64,000 nt of DNA from Pseudomonas sp. QTF5 (GCF_000512695.2 NZ_AZRW02000001.1:228791-292790), one strand, 5' to 3'. Positions 18,747 through 27,967 are shown, numbered from the stretch's first letter. Translations and numbers: made by a program. The notes: generated by a model not told the origin, from the sequence alone.

Positions 18747-18758
18747 GTTACGCGTAAC
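18747..18758. repeat. Palindrome site 2
   Basis: GTTACGCGTAAC is a perfect 12-bp palindrome between E' and the tape measure gene. See also 15174, 28090 and 35738. Confidence 0.7.
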
Positions 18759-18770
18759 GAGAGGGAAGGC

Positions 18771-18893
18771 TCAATCCGTGAGCCACCAAAGCATGCGGTC
18801 GAACCGCATGGCTTCGATTTCGCTGGCCGAGAAATGGAACTCTCGGGCCAACTGCTTGGCCACCGCTTTAAGCGTCGTAGGGGTAAGGTTCAT
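18771..18893 (-). CDS. Tail assembly protein gpE' (short GpE family)
   Basis: A 40-residue ORF, MNLTPTTLKAVAKQLAREFH to FDRMLWWLTD. The ending DRMLWWLTD and the preceding HFSASEIEAM match the small protein that follows the tail chaperone in P2-like phages. It overlaps the end of E by 26 bases in another frame. In P2 the pair is expressed as E+E' by frameshift. Here the ORF also has its own tandem ATG codons, so both routes are possible. Confidence 0.75.
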   Translation of the reverse strand: MNLTPTTLKAVAKQLAREFHFSASEIEAMRFDRMLWWLTD

Positions 18894-19185
18894 CATCTTC
18901 GACCAGGCGAAAATAGCCGGCCTGAATGCGGTTGTAGTCCACGATCGTCAGCGCCTCCAGGTCCTTGGTGCCGGCGTCCGCCAGGGTGGCAAACAGGATC
19001 AGCTCGCGCTTTTCCGCATCGCCACCGGCTTGCAGGGTGGCGGCGCGCAACTCGGTCACCGTGGGCGAGCGCAGGCTAACGCGCTGGACTTTCACCTGGT
19101 TGATCTCCGAAGCGGTGCGCAAGGTGATGTTCGCGCCCTCATCGGTCAGTTCCAGCCAGCTTGGCATTTTCTTGGCAATCGTCAT
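18868..19185 (-). CDS. Tail assembly chaperone gpE
   Basis: A 105-residue soluble protein starting MTIAKKMPSWLELTDEGANI. The middle part, RSPTVTELRAATLQAGGDAEKRE, and the position between tube and tape measure identify the P2 E-type assembly chaperone. It helps load the tape measure and start tube polymerisation, and it is not in the virion. Confidence 0.88.
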   Translation of the reverse strand: MTIAKKMPSWLELTDEGANITLRTASEINQVKVQRVSLRSPTVTELRAATLQAGGDAEKRELILFATLADAGTKDLEALTIVDYNRIQAGYFRLVEDDEPYPYDA

Positions 19186-19196
19186 CGTCTTAGTCC

Positions 19197-19700
19197 TTAA
19201 ATGCCCAAGGCGGCGCGTTCAGCGGCCAGTTGATCCACGCCATCAATGACGCGTACGCAGTTGACCGGGTCGATTTCGAACATCACCCGGCCGTCGATTT
19301 CCAGCTTGTAATAGGTCACGGAGACCGCGTATTTGAACTCGGCTTTTTCGCCCGCCTTCCACTCCCCCGGATCGACTTCACGCAGGCCGCCACGCAGGGT
19401 GGCCACCACCGCCTTGGTCGTGCCCTTCTGACCCTTGAACGCGCCCCGGAACGAAGCGTTAAAGCCGGTCTGATCGAAGGCGCCGAAGTGCTTCAGCACC
19501 TCGCGGCGCACGCCGTTGGTGGTAAAGCTGGCCTCCAGTTTCTCCAGACCCATGTCCATGTCGATCGGCGCATCCATACCGCCGGCGCGGTATTCCTCGA
19601 CCTTGACCGAAAGCTTGGGCAAATTCAGGCTCGGGACATCGCCTTGCAGGCTGATACCGCCGACGAACATGTTGGTGTTGTGCAGTACTTCAGGAATCAT
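19197..19700 (-). CDS. Major tail tube protein FII
   Basis: A 167-residue tube protein starting MIPEVLHNTNMFVGGISLQG, with LPKLSVKVEEYRAGGMDAPI and the family end YYKLEIDGRVMFEIDPVNCV. Hexamers stack to form the inner tube of the contractile tail. It is 12 bp after the sheath gene. Confidence 0.95.
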   Translation of the reverse strand: MIPEVLHNTNMFVGGISLQGDVPSLNLPKLSVKVEEYRAGGMDAPIDMDMGLEKLEASFTTNGVRREVLKHFGAFDQTGFNASFRGAFKGQKGTTKAVVATLRGGLREVDPGEWKAGEKAEFKYAVSVTYYKLEIDGRVMFEIDPVNCVRVIDGVDQLAAERAALGI

Positions 19701-19712
19701 GTGCGCGCCTCC

Positions 19713-20873
19713 TTAGGCTACGTCGAGAACTTCGGTCATCCACTGGTTGGTTACCTCGACTTCGAAAATCGGGTTTTCCGCCGGCGGCACATCAGAGAAA
19801 CGAATCGACCAGACCACCTTGCCCTGCTCGATCTGGGTCGCGGTGTTGCGCTCGGGGTCGGCAAAGACCTCGAAGTTGATCACCGCGCCCTGGGCCTTGA
19901 GGTCGCGCATAAAGGCATTAAGGCCTTCGGTCACTTCCTTGATGTAAGTCTTGGTGATACCCAGGTCGACCGCCCAACGGTGGCCCGCCTGAATCGCCGC
20001 CATAACCATGTCCACGGTGCGCACCCGGGTGACAAACGACCATTTCGCGTCGCTGGACAGGGTGCGGTTGCCCCACAGGCGATACCCGCCGTCGCGAATG
20101 ATGGTGGTGATCTTGGCGTTGTTGAGGATGTTGGCCCGGCACGACGGATCGTTGTCCAGGTACTCCACGGCGCGGCCGGTGCCGGTGATGCCGGCGACTT
20201 CCTTGTTCGACGGCGACGACCAGAAGCCATAACGCGCATCGGTCTGCGCGAACAGACCGGCCACCATGGCCGAGCCTGGCAGGATCTCCTCCGCCTCGGT
20301 GGTGGTGTTCCAGCGCTTGATGCCCGGGTCGACCAGGAACAGGCGCTTGCCGCTCAGCTCGGTGGCGTAGGCAATCGCGGCCTCGTCGGTCGTGCCCGGA
20401 CCGTCGACGATGCCGATCGCCCCCAGCTTGCCCACCAGCACGCCCATGGCCACGGCCACCGCTTCGGTCGCGCTGTGCTTGGGGGCCACGACCAGGCGCG
20501 GCTGAAGGTTGAACAGGCTCTTGCCGTCCAGCAGGGCTTGCAGGCCGGTGCGCTTACCGTTCGCCTGGACACCGCCGATCACTGCGCTGGTCACCGCCGC
20601 CGCCTCGCCCGAGGACGTCACCCCAACCGCCACAATGGCCGCCGCTGCCTGGTCAAAAATCGTCAGCGCGGCCTTGGTGATCGGCGAGTCAGCACCAAAC
20701 GCGGCCACCGCCTCGCGGGGAGTGGTCAGCAGGGTGGGCACGTTGTCCTCAACCAGACCCAGCCCCGGGGTAAAGGTGTCGACTAGGCCGATGATCGACG
20801 ACGACGGCAAACTGATAATGCGGGCGCCGGACTCGACCAGGCTGGTCGTGACACCGTGAAAGAAGCCACTCAT
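19713..20873 (-). CDS. Tail sheath protein FI
   Basis: A 386-residue contractile sheath subunit starting MSGFFHGVTTSLVESGARII. Recognisable family stretches are VGTFTP-like ITGTGRAVEYLDNDPSC, RTLSSDAKWSFVTRVRTVDM and TQIEQGKVVWSIRFSDVPPA. It surrounds the tube and shortens on DNA injection. A terminator-like hairpin lies just upstream. Confidence 0.96.
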   Translation of the reverse strand: MSGFFHGVTTSLVESGARIISLPSSSIIGLVDTFTPGLGLVEDNVPTLLTTPREAVAAFGADSPITKAALTIFDQAAAAIVAVGVTSSGEAAAVTSAVIGGVQANGKRTGLQALLDGKSLFNLQPRLVVAPKHSATEAVAVAMGVLVGKLGAIGIVDGPGTTDEAAIAYATELSGKRLFLVDPGIKRWNTTTEAEEILPGSAMVAGLFAQTDARYGFWSSPSNKEVAGITGTGRAVEYLDNDPSCRANILNNAKITTIIRDGGYRLWGNRTLSSDAKWSFVTRVRTVDMVMAAIQAGHRWAVDLGITKTYIKEVTEGLNAFMRDLKAQGAVINFEVFADPERNTATQIEQGKVVWSIRFSDVPPAENPIFEVEVTNQWMTEVLDVA

Positions 20874-20898
20874 AAAACGCTCTCCTAAAAAACGAAAA

Positions 20899-20916
20899 AA
20901 CCGCCAGTCGGCGGTT
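20899..20916 (-). terminator. Terminator-like hairpin between fibre and sheath genes
   Basis: AACCGCC and GGCGGTT form a 7-bp stem followed on the minus strand by TTTTCGTTTTTT. It lies inside the late operon. Confidence 0.75.
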
Positions 20917-20940
20917 GCGTGAAACGGGGTATTGCCTGAA

Positions 20941-22518
20941 TTACATCGGGGTCAAGCGGTAGCCCACGGCGAGCCAGCGCACGCCGAAGTTCTGCACGTT
21001 CTGGTCATGCTCAGTGAAACTCAGGGTGAAGCCGGCGGTGGTCAATGAACCTTCGTTCATGGCACACGTCACCGTCGCGGCCGCCGTCCGGCCGCCAGCC
21101 AGTTGGGTAATCACGGGAATCAAAATAAAAGGTGCCGTATCAAAGCCCCAGTTGAAGCCGAACGCCACATTCCACATCCCGCCGGGCATGTCCCCGAGTT
21201 CGCGGACACCCCATTGCACAAACAGCCCGGTGTTTTTATCCCACCAAAAACCATTAGCGCTGTGCCACAGCGACGCCGGCGACGCGGCGCCAATATTCGC
21301 CCGGGCCGACGCCGCGTCCCAGCCGCCGGTGCCACCGCGCCACAGCGGCAGTTGACCCGAGACCATGGCGCTGGCATCCAAGCCGGCCAAGGTCAAACCA
21401 ATGTCCAGGTTCCCGGTGCCATCCATCCAACCCCCGCCCGTCGCCGCGCCGCTGAAGGTCAGCGCCCGGGGGTTCTGCCACTTGGTCGCGGACCCGGCGT
21501 TGCCGGTGGTGGGGCGGCTCAGGGTGCCGGTGGTGATCTTGCTCGCATCGAGCGCCGGAATGTCCGCCGCCGTCAGTGCCAGGCCTTCCACCACCAGGCC
21601 CTTGGCATTGACCCTGACCTTGCCGTAACTGCCGGCCGCCACGCCGCTGTTGCCCAGCGTCAAGTTGATGTCCACGTTGCCCGAGCCGTCGAACAGCCCA
21701 TTGCCCGCCAGGTCGCCGCTGTAGCTGATCTTGCGCGCGGTCTGCAACTTGGTCGCCGTGCCGGCGTTGCCGGTGGTGTTGCGGTCCAACGTGCCGCTGG
21801 TGATCTTGGTCGCATCGAGCGCCGGAATGTCCGCCGCCGCCAGATTGCCCGCCGATTTCACCCGGCCTTTGTCGTCGACCGTGACCTTGGTGTAGGTGCC
21901 GCCGGCCACGCCGGTCTTGGACAGCGCCAGGGCAATGCTCAAGGCCGCCGTGCCGTCGAACTGACCCTGCCCCGTGGCGTCACCCGTGAGCGCGATGGTG
22001 CGCGGCGTCTTCAGCTTGCGCGCGCTGGCCGCTTCGCCTTGGTCGATCGCTTCCTGCACCACCCCGAGGGTCGCCGTGACCGTGTTCGGGTCGTTGATGA
22101 TTTGCACGGTGGCCGTGCTGCTGATCTGGATCACCAGGCGGATCACCTGGGTGCGTCCGCTGCCCTGCTCGCGCACAGGTTTGTAGGTAGCCGGGTAGCT
22201 GGCCACCGCGATCAACAGCCCGGCGTCGTCGTACAGGCCGACCTCGCGCACCCACCAACCGCCCATCTCGGGCAACAGAATGCCCTCGGCGACGATCGCC
22301 GATTTTTCGCTCTGCACCGTCAACCGGTTGAGGCCGAAACGAAGCTTTTCGTTGATCAGCTTCTTTTGCAATTTCGACGGGAGCGGCGTCACCCCATTGC
22401 CATCCCCGACCGCCATCCTGGGGATTTTCCACGGCGTGCCGTTGGCAATGGACTTGGCCAACTGCGCCGCGCCCACCTCCGTCAGCATCGCGATATAAAG
22501 AATATCCTGCTCTGCCAT
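20941..22518 (-). CDS. Tail fibre protein with internal repeats
   Basis: A 525-residue fibre. Residues 1-150 match the phage tail-collar-fibre N-terminal domain (MAEQDILYIAMLTEVGAAQL and DGNGVTPLPS), which attaches to the baseplate. The middle holds at least two, partly three, repeats of about 90 residues with the core ADIPALDATKITSGTL / ADIPALDASKITTGTL and a following GNAGTATK. The C-terminal part is aromatic and glycine-rich, likely the receptor-binding tip. No separate fibre assembly gene follows. Confidence 0.88.
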   Translation of the reverse strand: MAEQDILYIAMLTEVGAAQLAKSIANGTPWKIPRMAVGDGNGVTPLPSKLQKKLINEKLRFGLNRLTVQSEKSAIVAEGILLPEMGGWWVREVGLYDDAGLLIAVASYPATYKPVREQGSGRTQVIRLVIQISSTATVQIINDPNTVTATLGVVQEAIDQGEAASARKLKTPRTIALTGDATGQGQFDGTAALSIALALSKTGVAGGTYTKVTVDDKGRVKSAGNLAAADIPALDATKITSGTLDRNTTGNAGTATKLQTARKISYSGDLAGNGLFDGSGNVDINLTLGNSGVAAGSYGKVRVNAKGLVVEGLALTAADIPALDASKITTGTLSRPTTGNAGSATKWQNPRALTFSGAATGGGWMDGTGNLDIGLTLAGLDASAMVSGQLPLWRGGTGGWDAASARANIGAASPASLWHSANGFWWDKNTGLFVQWGVRELGDMPGGMWNVAFGFNWGFDTAPFILIPVITQLAGGRTAAATVTCAMNEGSLTTAGFTLSFTEHDQNVQNFGVRWLAVGYRLTPM

Positions 22519-22572
22519 ACCTGCGCCTTGTCTTGAAGTCTGCGCCCGCCTGACCGGCCGGGCCTTGAATGG

Positions 22573-25407
22573 CTACGCCGGGAGCGGCGCGCCGTAGATG
22601 TTCGCCCCCGCCCCGAGGGTGCGGTACTGGATGTACAGGCTCAGGCCGCGCAGGATCTCCCCGGCCCAAAAGCCGAAGAACATGCCGTTATCGGTGCCCA
22701 GGCGTACCGCCGGCGACCAACTGCCGTTCATGGGCTGGCCCGGTACGGGCGTAACCACGTAGTGCTGTTGCAGCTCGCTGACGCAAGCCTCAATCAACAC
22801 GTCCAGCTCTGCCACCTGACTGCCCGCCAAACCCGCCAGGCAGGCCCCAGCTAGCCACAGGCCGGACGTGTGTCCGGTGAAGTCGTCCGGCACCGGTTGC
22901 GGCACGCTGGCCATGGGGAAATCCGTGGGCAATACACCGTCGTGCGCCTTCACAAACTGAATCAACCAGGTGATCCAGTTTTCCGCGTAGGCGATCAGCT
23001 TGGGCGGCACCGGCTTGCCCTGGTGCACCAGCTCATACCAGGCGCGACAGGCGCCCATCATGGCCCGAGGCTGGTAGCCGCTCCAGGCGGTGCCGGTGCC
23101 CCAGTGGTGCATGGTCCAGGTGTCCGGGTCGCCGTACTTGTAGTTGTCCCAGCGGTTCCACACGTAGGCCGAGGCGCCCGGGCCGAGTTGGCCGAACCGC
23201 TGCTGATACCATTGCTGCGAGTCGTACAGAAAATCGACCATGTGCTGCAGTTCGGCGCCGTACTGATTCAGCGGATCGACGCAGTAAATAAACGGGTACT
23301 GATAGCCCGGGTAGGGCATACCGTGCCACGCGCCGATCTGGTCGGCGCCCTCCGAGTAGATGTTGGAAAACGGGATCACCCCGGGGCAATAGGCCAATGA
23401 ATCGTTGCGGTAATCGCGGATCGTGCAATCGCCCACCAACGCCCGAAACTTCGCCTGGCCGCTGACCGTCAACCGATATTGCAGCGTGTAGCCGTCTTCC
23501 TCGGCGAAGGCCGGCGGCAGCTCGTTAACGCAGTAATATTCAAAGGTCAGGTTGGTATCCGAGGAATCCATCAAAATGCTGAATCCCTCGATCTGCGAAT
23601 ACACCGGCGCCGCCGGATCAGGCCGCCCCGCCGCGCCCGGCTGATAGCTCGACAGCATCGCGTCCTCCGGTCGAATCTGCAGGGTGACAAAGGCGCCGTC
23701 AGTCGGCGGCAGCATCCACCACCAACGCCAGCCGTCGTCATCGGAAAAGCGCAAGTTGAAATAGCCGTCCGCCCGATAGGTGATGCTGTGCAGCGGCGCT
23801 TTTTCGCTGGCCAGCAGGTAATGCCCGATCGAGTACCAGCCCTCATCATTGGGGAAAAACGATTTCACCACCGTGCCGGCGCGCCCTTCAAAAATCGCCG
23901 GTTCGTAACCCTCCACCGAGACGATATCGTCCGAACTCGACACGGCGCGCAGGTCGGCCATGATGTACTCGCTGCCGTCGTCCTTGGTCAGGCGGGTGAA
24001 CTGCGACAGCGGTATGTCGTGCGTCACCAACTCGACGCTGGACACTGACTTGGGCAGCGCACAGCCGTACTTGATGCCACTGCCCTCGGCCTTGTCCTGG
24101 GAAATGGTCAATTCCACCTTGGCCGTCAGCGGACCGTTGTTGATGTCGACGCCGCCGTAACAGGTGCGCACCAGCGAATCCGGGGCAATGCGAAACCATA
24201 CCGATTGCTGCTCGATCGACACCTGGGCCGCCGCGTCGGTCTGAATCGTGATGTACCCCAGCGAGTCGCGGCCCAGCACCGGCGTGATCGCCTCCGGGTA
24301 GGTGAACTCATAGGAAATGCCATCGGTAAACGGCGTACCCGCCGTCGTGCTCTGCCGAAAAAAGCGGTCGGTCGAGTCGATCTGCGTGTACTCGTGCGCG
24401 GTAAAGCGGCACGCGTCCATGGCTTTCTTGTAGCGACTTTCGCCGGTGATCCGCCACAGCAGATAACAGGCGTCCATGTACCACTCTTCGCCGTCCGCCG
24501 CGTTGCCCATCTGGTTGACGCTGCCCAGTAGCGGCACATGCAGCGGCCGGTTGTGTTGCACCGCGTTACGCGGGATCAGGTAGCCGCCATGCTCGACCGG
24601 TTGCCGGGTCGCGTAGTTGAACTTGTGCACGCCGTTGACGCCGGTGTTTTTCAGCTGCACCTGGCCGCGTTCGGCCAGCGGATGCCCCTCCGACAACACG
24701 TCGCCGTCCAGGGTGATTTTCTGCCCGGTCCAGGCAATGATCCAGTCGACGTCATACTGCACGCCGCCCTGGTCCCAGTCGGTTGCACCGTCCGGTTTCA
24801 CGCCCTGGACTGACGCGTTGATCGCATCCCAGGCCAGCACCCCGTCAAAGGCAAACGTGGCCTTGTCCAGGTACTCGCCCCAGTGCGGCGACCCATGTGG
24901 AATCGCCAGCGCGCCGTTGCTGAAGGTGAATTCCACGCCCTTGAACCCGCTGTGCGTGGGCTCGGCGACGTTGATCGGCCAGTTGGCCAGCACCGGCTCC
25001 TTGGCATTGACGATCCAGTTGGCAATCCGTCGTTGCGGCGTGTCGGGGATCGGTTGGCCCGCGTAGAAATACGCCTCATAGGCTTCCCAGTACCACACCG
25101 CCGCCTCCAGGTAACGCGGGTCCCGCGTGGCCAGGTAGGCATGCGCATAACCGAGGATCTGCAAGGACTGTCCCTCGGTGGTGCCGTCGCCGTTGGGCTG
25201 ATACTCCATCTGTGAGTGCGCGATGAAATGCCGGTTATTCGCCAGCACGCCCTGAGTGTTTTGCACGTAGTGCTGCAGCGTGGCGTCGGTGGTGTCGCCG
25301 GTGTTGCGTTGCAGAAAGCGGTGGTGCCCTTCGATCATGCTCAGGGCACTGGCCAGCATGGATTTCTGGCTGGTCGGGCGCCGACTGTTAAGCGGGACTT
25401 GAAACAT
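22573..25407 (-). CDS. Large tail-associated protein, possible carbohydrate-active enzyme
   Basis: A 944-residue protein of unknown function; I start it at 25407 (MFQVPLNSRRPTSQKSMLAS) where GGGGAG lies upstream. It is very rich in Trp and Tyr and has paired helices such as AYLATRDPRYLEAAVWYWEA and WYMDACYLLWRITGESRYKK, reminiscent of (alpha/alpha)6-toroid glycosidases or lyases. A beta-sandwich-like middle follows (residues about 390-660) and a second helical half (about 700-944). It sits where fibre genes belong, between gpI and the collar fibre. A role in binding or degrading surface polysaccharide is inferred from composition and position only. Confidence 0.6.
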   Translation of the reverse strand: MFQVPLNSRRPTSQKSMLASALSMIEGHHRFLQRNTGDTTDATLQHYVQNTQGVLANNRHFIAHSQMEYQPNGDGTTEGQSLQILGYAHAYLATRDPRYLEAAVWYWEAYEAYFYAGQPIPDTPQRRIANWIVNAKEPVLANWPINVAEPTHSGFKGVEFTFSNGALAIPHGSPHWGEYLDKATFAFDGVLAWDAINASVQGVKPDGATDWDQGGVQYDVDWIIAWTGQKITLDGDVLSEGHPLAERGQVQLKNTGVNGVHKFNYATRQPVEHGGYLIPRNAVQHNRPLHVPLLGSVNQMGNAADGEEWYMDACYLLWRITGESRYKKAMDACRFTAHEYTQIDSTDRFFRQSTTAGTPFTDGISYEFTYPEAITPVLGRDSLGYITIQTDAAAQVSIEQQSVWFRIAPDSLVRTCYGGVDINNGPLTAKVELTISQDKAEGSGIKYGCALPKSVSSVELVTHDIPLSQFTRLTKDDGSEYIMADLRAVSSSDDIVSVEGYEPAIFEGRAGTVVKSFFPNDEGWYSIGHYLLASEKAPLHSITYRADGYFNLRFSDDDGWRWWWMLPPTDGAFVTLQIRPEDAMLSSYQPGAAGRPDPAAPVYSQIEGFSILMDSSDTNLTFEYYCVNELPPAFAEEDGYTLQYRLTVSGQAKFRALVGDCTIRDYRNDSLAYCPGVIPFSNIYSEGADQIGAWHGMPYPGYQYPFIYCVDPLNQYGAELQHMVDFLYDSQQWYQQRFGQLGPGASAYVWNRWDNYKYGDPDTWTMHHWGTGTAWSGYQPRAMMGACRAWYELVHQGKPVPPKLIAYAENWITWLIQFVKAHDGVLPTDFPMASVPQPVPDDFTGHTSGLWLAGACLAGLAGSQVAELDVLIEACVSELQQHYVVTPVPGQPMNGSWSPAVRLGTDNGMFFGFWAGEILRGLSLYIQYRTLGAGANIYGAPLPA

Positions 25408-25915
25408 TGAACCAGCTCCCCTCATGTAAACCGATCAACTGCGCGCCGTCCCAGGTGAACGTCACCAGGTCGGCCGCGCCGGCTTCATACGCCAGCAGCG
25501 GCGGCCGATTGCCCGACCATTGAATGGCGGCCGGAAACGTCACCTGGTTGGCCCCGGTGCCTTGCACCAGGCGCACGGTAAACGACCAGGTATAACCCGC
25601 CGGCACCGCCGTATTGAGAAACGTCAGCGCGCAGTTCGGCTGATCCAGGGTCACGTCAAAGAACGACACCCCGTCGGTATAGGCCACGTCCAAGGCCAGC
25701 GCCGCGCCCGCCGAAGCGATCGCCACACGGCGCGGCAGCAACAGCCCGCCCACCAGATTGAGAATCATCCCGGACAGCGCCTGAAAGGTCGGAGTCGGCC
25801 CCGACTCGGTGTCGACGACCTCCCCGGCCGGCTTGTGCACGATGTCGTGCGCCACTTGCGCCGCCGCCTCCAGCAATTCGATGGCGGCGCGCTGGCGGTC
25901 TGAAAGTTCGCTCAT
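25388..25915 (-). CDS. Tail fibre-associated protein, unknown
   Basis: A 175-residue protein starting MSELSDRQRAAIELLEAAAQ with an N-terminal helix (1-35), then a beta-rich part with Gly/Ala/Trp (YTWSFTVRLVQGTGANQVTF, GSWFNVSSPA). The end resembles the closing domain of fibre proteins that finish with DGxxLIG…WFN. It overlaps gpI by 4 bases and the following large gene by 20, so the three are translationally coupled. It may be an adaptor that joins the large protein to the baseplate. Confidence 0.55.
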   Translation of the reverse strand: MSELSDRQRAAIELLEAAAQVAHDIVHKPAGEVVDTESGPTPTFQALSGMILNLVGGLLLPRRVAIASAGAALALDVAYTDGVSFFDVTLDQPNCALTFLNTAVPAGYTWSFTVRLVQGTGANQVTFPAAIQWSGNRPPLLAYEAGAADLVTFTWDGAQLIGLHEGSWFNVSSPA

Positions 25916-26550
25916 GTAACCCTCATCAGTCCGGGTAATAGTTGGTTGCTGAAATAGTTCAGGTCGTTGGCCAGCATGATCAATTCAAGGTCGAGGAAGT
26001 CCCCCGCCATCAGCTCCGGCGACAGGATTTCGGTTTCATCGCCCGAGAACACGGCCGCGCCCAGGTGGAACACCCCGTTCGGGCTGTAGGTGATGCTCAG
26101 GCCTACCAAGTGCCGGCTGACCGGCTTGGTGTCGATGATCATCCGTTCCAGCTCGGTAATGCCGCGATCGCTCAGGCCGGTATCGAGCAACGCCAGGCCA
26201 AGGCTAAAGGTGCCCGGCGGCCCCATCGGTTCCAGCTGCCACCACTCGACAATTTCGATGATGTCGGCGAACGGCTCGACCACCTGGCGCAGCGCCGCGA
26301 TCGTGCCCTTGCGCTTGTGAATCTCGAACGACGCGCGCACCGCCTTGCGCTTGATGTCCTCCGACCAATCCGGGTCCCAGCGGTCCACGCTGCGTTCAAT
26401 GGCCAGCCAGGGCAGCATGTTCGCCGAGCAATTTTCCGGCGACTTGGTGTCGCGCAGCACGTCCGCCAGCCCCGGGTTTTCCAGGCCCACTTGCGCCAGG
26501 GCCTGCTCCAGCGGCGTGCGGTTGGACGGCAACAGGCTGGCATCATTCAT
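25912..26550 (-). CDS. Phage tail protein I (baseplate)
   Basis: A 212-residue gpI-family protein starting MNDASLLPSNRTPLEQALAQ. The family stretch is LPWLAIERSVDRWDPDWSED followed by KRKAVRASFEIHKRKGT. It forms part of the baseplate wedge and is the platform for fibres. It overlaps J by 8 bases. Confidence 0.95.
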   Translation of the reverse strand: MNDASLLPSNRTPLEQALAQVGLENPGLADVLRDTKSPENCSANMLPWLAIERSVDRWDPDWSEDIKRKAVRASFEIHKRKGTIAALRQVVEPFADIIEIVEWWQLEPMGPPGTFSLGLALLDTGLSDRGITELERMIIDTKPVSRHLVGLSITYSPNGVFHLGAAVFSGDETEILSPELMAGDFLDLELIMLANDLNYFSNQLLPGLMRVT

Positions 26551-27433
26551 CGGTGCCCCCGATCGTCACCAGCGAGCTGATGCAGTTGGCCGCCTGGTGA
26601 TCGGCGATCACCACATCCGCCGCCGGTTTGATCAACTCGACCCGCTGCACCCGCGACACATGCAGCGCGGCATGGATCGCCGAGCGCCGAATGTCCCGAC
26701 CCAAACGGCGCTGGGTGTTGATGTAGCGGTTCTTGGACGCGTTGGCCTCGATCAGGCTCAGTTCGTTTTCCGGCCCCGGGTACAGGTACAGCACCGCCTC
26801 AATCTCGTAATCGATCAGCTCGGCCGACTGCACAATCACCCGATCGCCGACCGGGCGAATGGTCTCGTCGCTCAGCGCTATGCGGACCTTGTTCAACAGG
26901 TCTTCGGTGGCGACGCCACCATTGAGCCGGTTGAGGATGCTCACCAGCACCGTGGCCGGGCTTGGACTGCTGGCCTTGGCATCGGCCACCCGACCATCGG
27001 CCGACAGCGCGTGAAACTCATAGGCGCCGCTCGGCCCCGCCACGGCCATGCCCTCGAACGCCAGCAGTACCCGCTCCATCAGCGAATCGTCTTCCTCGTA
27101 CTGCGCCTCGATCGGCGGCACGGCCGTAGGGTCGGCCTCGATCACGGTCAGGCGCTTGACGTTGTAGTTGGCCGCCAGGTGATCGAGGTCGGACTTGCGC
27201 GCAAAGGCCACCAACTGCGCCTTGGCCGCGTCGTTGATCCGCGCCCGGGTCATCAGCTTTTCATAGGCCGCCCGCTCCAGCAGCTTGACCACCGGGTCCG
27301 ACTCCAGGGCGGCGTTCCAGTTGGCACCCATCAGCCCGCGAAACTCGGTCAATGCCTGCTGGTAATACTCTTCATAGCTCAGCGCCTCGATCACGGTCGG
27401 CGCCGGCAAGCTGGCCAGGTCCAGAGTGCTCAT
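26543..27433 (-). CDS. Baseplate assembly protein J
   Basis: A 296-residue gpJ-family protein starting MSTLDLASLPAPTVIEALSY, with EYYQQALTEFRGLMGANWNA and, in the middle, YEFHALSADGRVADAKASSP and LLNKVRIALSDETIRPVGD, typical of the Mu gp47/P2 J fold. It forms baseplate wedges with I and W. The ATG overlaps the W stop (ATGA). Confidence 0.96.
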   Translation of the reverse strand: MSTLDLASLPAPTVIEALSYEEYYQQALTEFRGLMGANWNAALESDPVVKLLERAAYEKLMTRARINDAAKAQLVAFARKSDLDHLAANYNVKRLTVIEADPTAVPPIEAQYEEDDSLMERVLLAFEGMAVAGPSGAYEFHALSADGRVADAKASSPSPATVLVSILNRLNGGVATEDLLNKVRIALSDETIRPVGDRVIVQSAELIDYEIEAVLYLYPGPENELSLIEANASKNRYINTQRRLGRDIRRSAIHAALHVSRVQRVELIKPAADVVIADHQAANCISSLVTIGGTDE

Positions 27434-27756
27434 GCGTCCACCTCTGTATCAATCTGCGAATCGTCGAAGGTGCCGCGCAAGCGAAAGCGCACTTGCCCAT
27501 CCAGCACCGCCACCACCTGGATACTTTCCAGCACCAGGCGTTTTTCCCAGCGTCCCAAGGCGCGGGCCGCCTCGGCCTGCACCGCGCTTTTCCAACCGGC
27601 GTTAACCGGCAGGTCGACGAAGCGGCGCACCTTGCTGCCGTACTCGGGCAACATCACCCGCGAGCCCAGTGGCGTGCCGAGGATGTCGGCAATGGACTGG
27701 CGCAAATGCTCGATGCCCGAAATCGGCAACCCTGTATGGCGGTCCATTCCGATCAT
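27430..27756 (-). CDS. Baseplate assembly protein W
   Basis: A 108-residue gp25-like protein starting MIGMDRHTGLPISGIEHLRQ at 27756. The sequence SIADILGTPLGSRVMLPEYG is the family hallmark. It is a conserved wedge component of contractile tails. A longer upstream ORF lacks family similarity, so I use the internal ATG. Confidence 0.93.
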   Translation of the reverse strand: MIGMDRHTGLPISGIEHLRQSIADILGTPLGSRVMLPEYGSKVRRFVDLPVNAGWKSAVQAEAARALGRWEKRLVLESIQVVAVLDGQVRFRLRGTFDDSQIDTEVDA

Positions 27757-27760
27757 GGGT

Positions 27761-27967
27761 TTACTCCGGCAAGCGCTGGAAAGCCGGGTCTTTGTCGAGG
27801 AACGCCAGCGCCTCGGCGTCGGCACCGCTGACCGTGACTTTGCCGGCGGCTACCGCATGCTGTCGGCCACTGCTCATGATCAGGGTCCGCGACGTGAATG
27901 CGGTGTCCTGGTAAGTGATCGGCCGCGGGCTTTCCGCCTCGGCCTTGGGGGGAGTGGGATTGGCCAC
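27761..27967 (-). CDS. Small protein between baseplate V and W, GTG start
   Basis: A 68-residue protein. The best start is GTG at 27967 (VANPTPPKAEAESPRP), with CTGGAG seven bases upstream; the upstream ATG has no good site. The C-terminal part, VTVSGADAEALAFLDKDPAF, is compact and predicted soluble. It is found only 4 bp before W, in the baseplate block. No function is known to me. Confidence 0.65.
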   Translation of the reverse strand: MANPTPPKAEAESPRPITYQDTAFTSRTLIMSSGRQHAVAAGKVTVSGADAEALAFLDKDPAFQRLPE

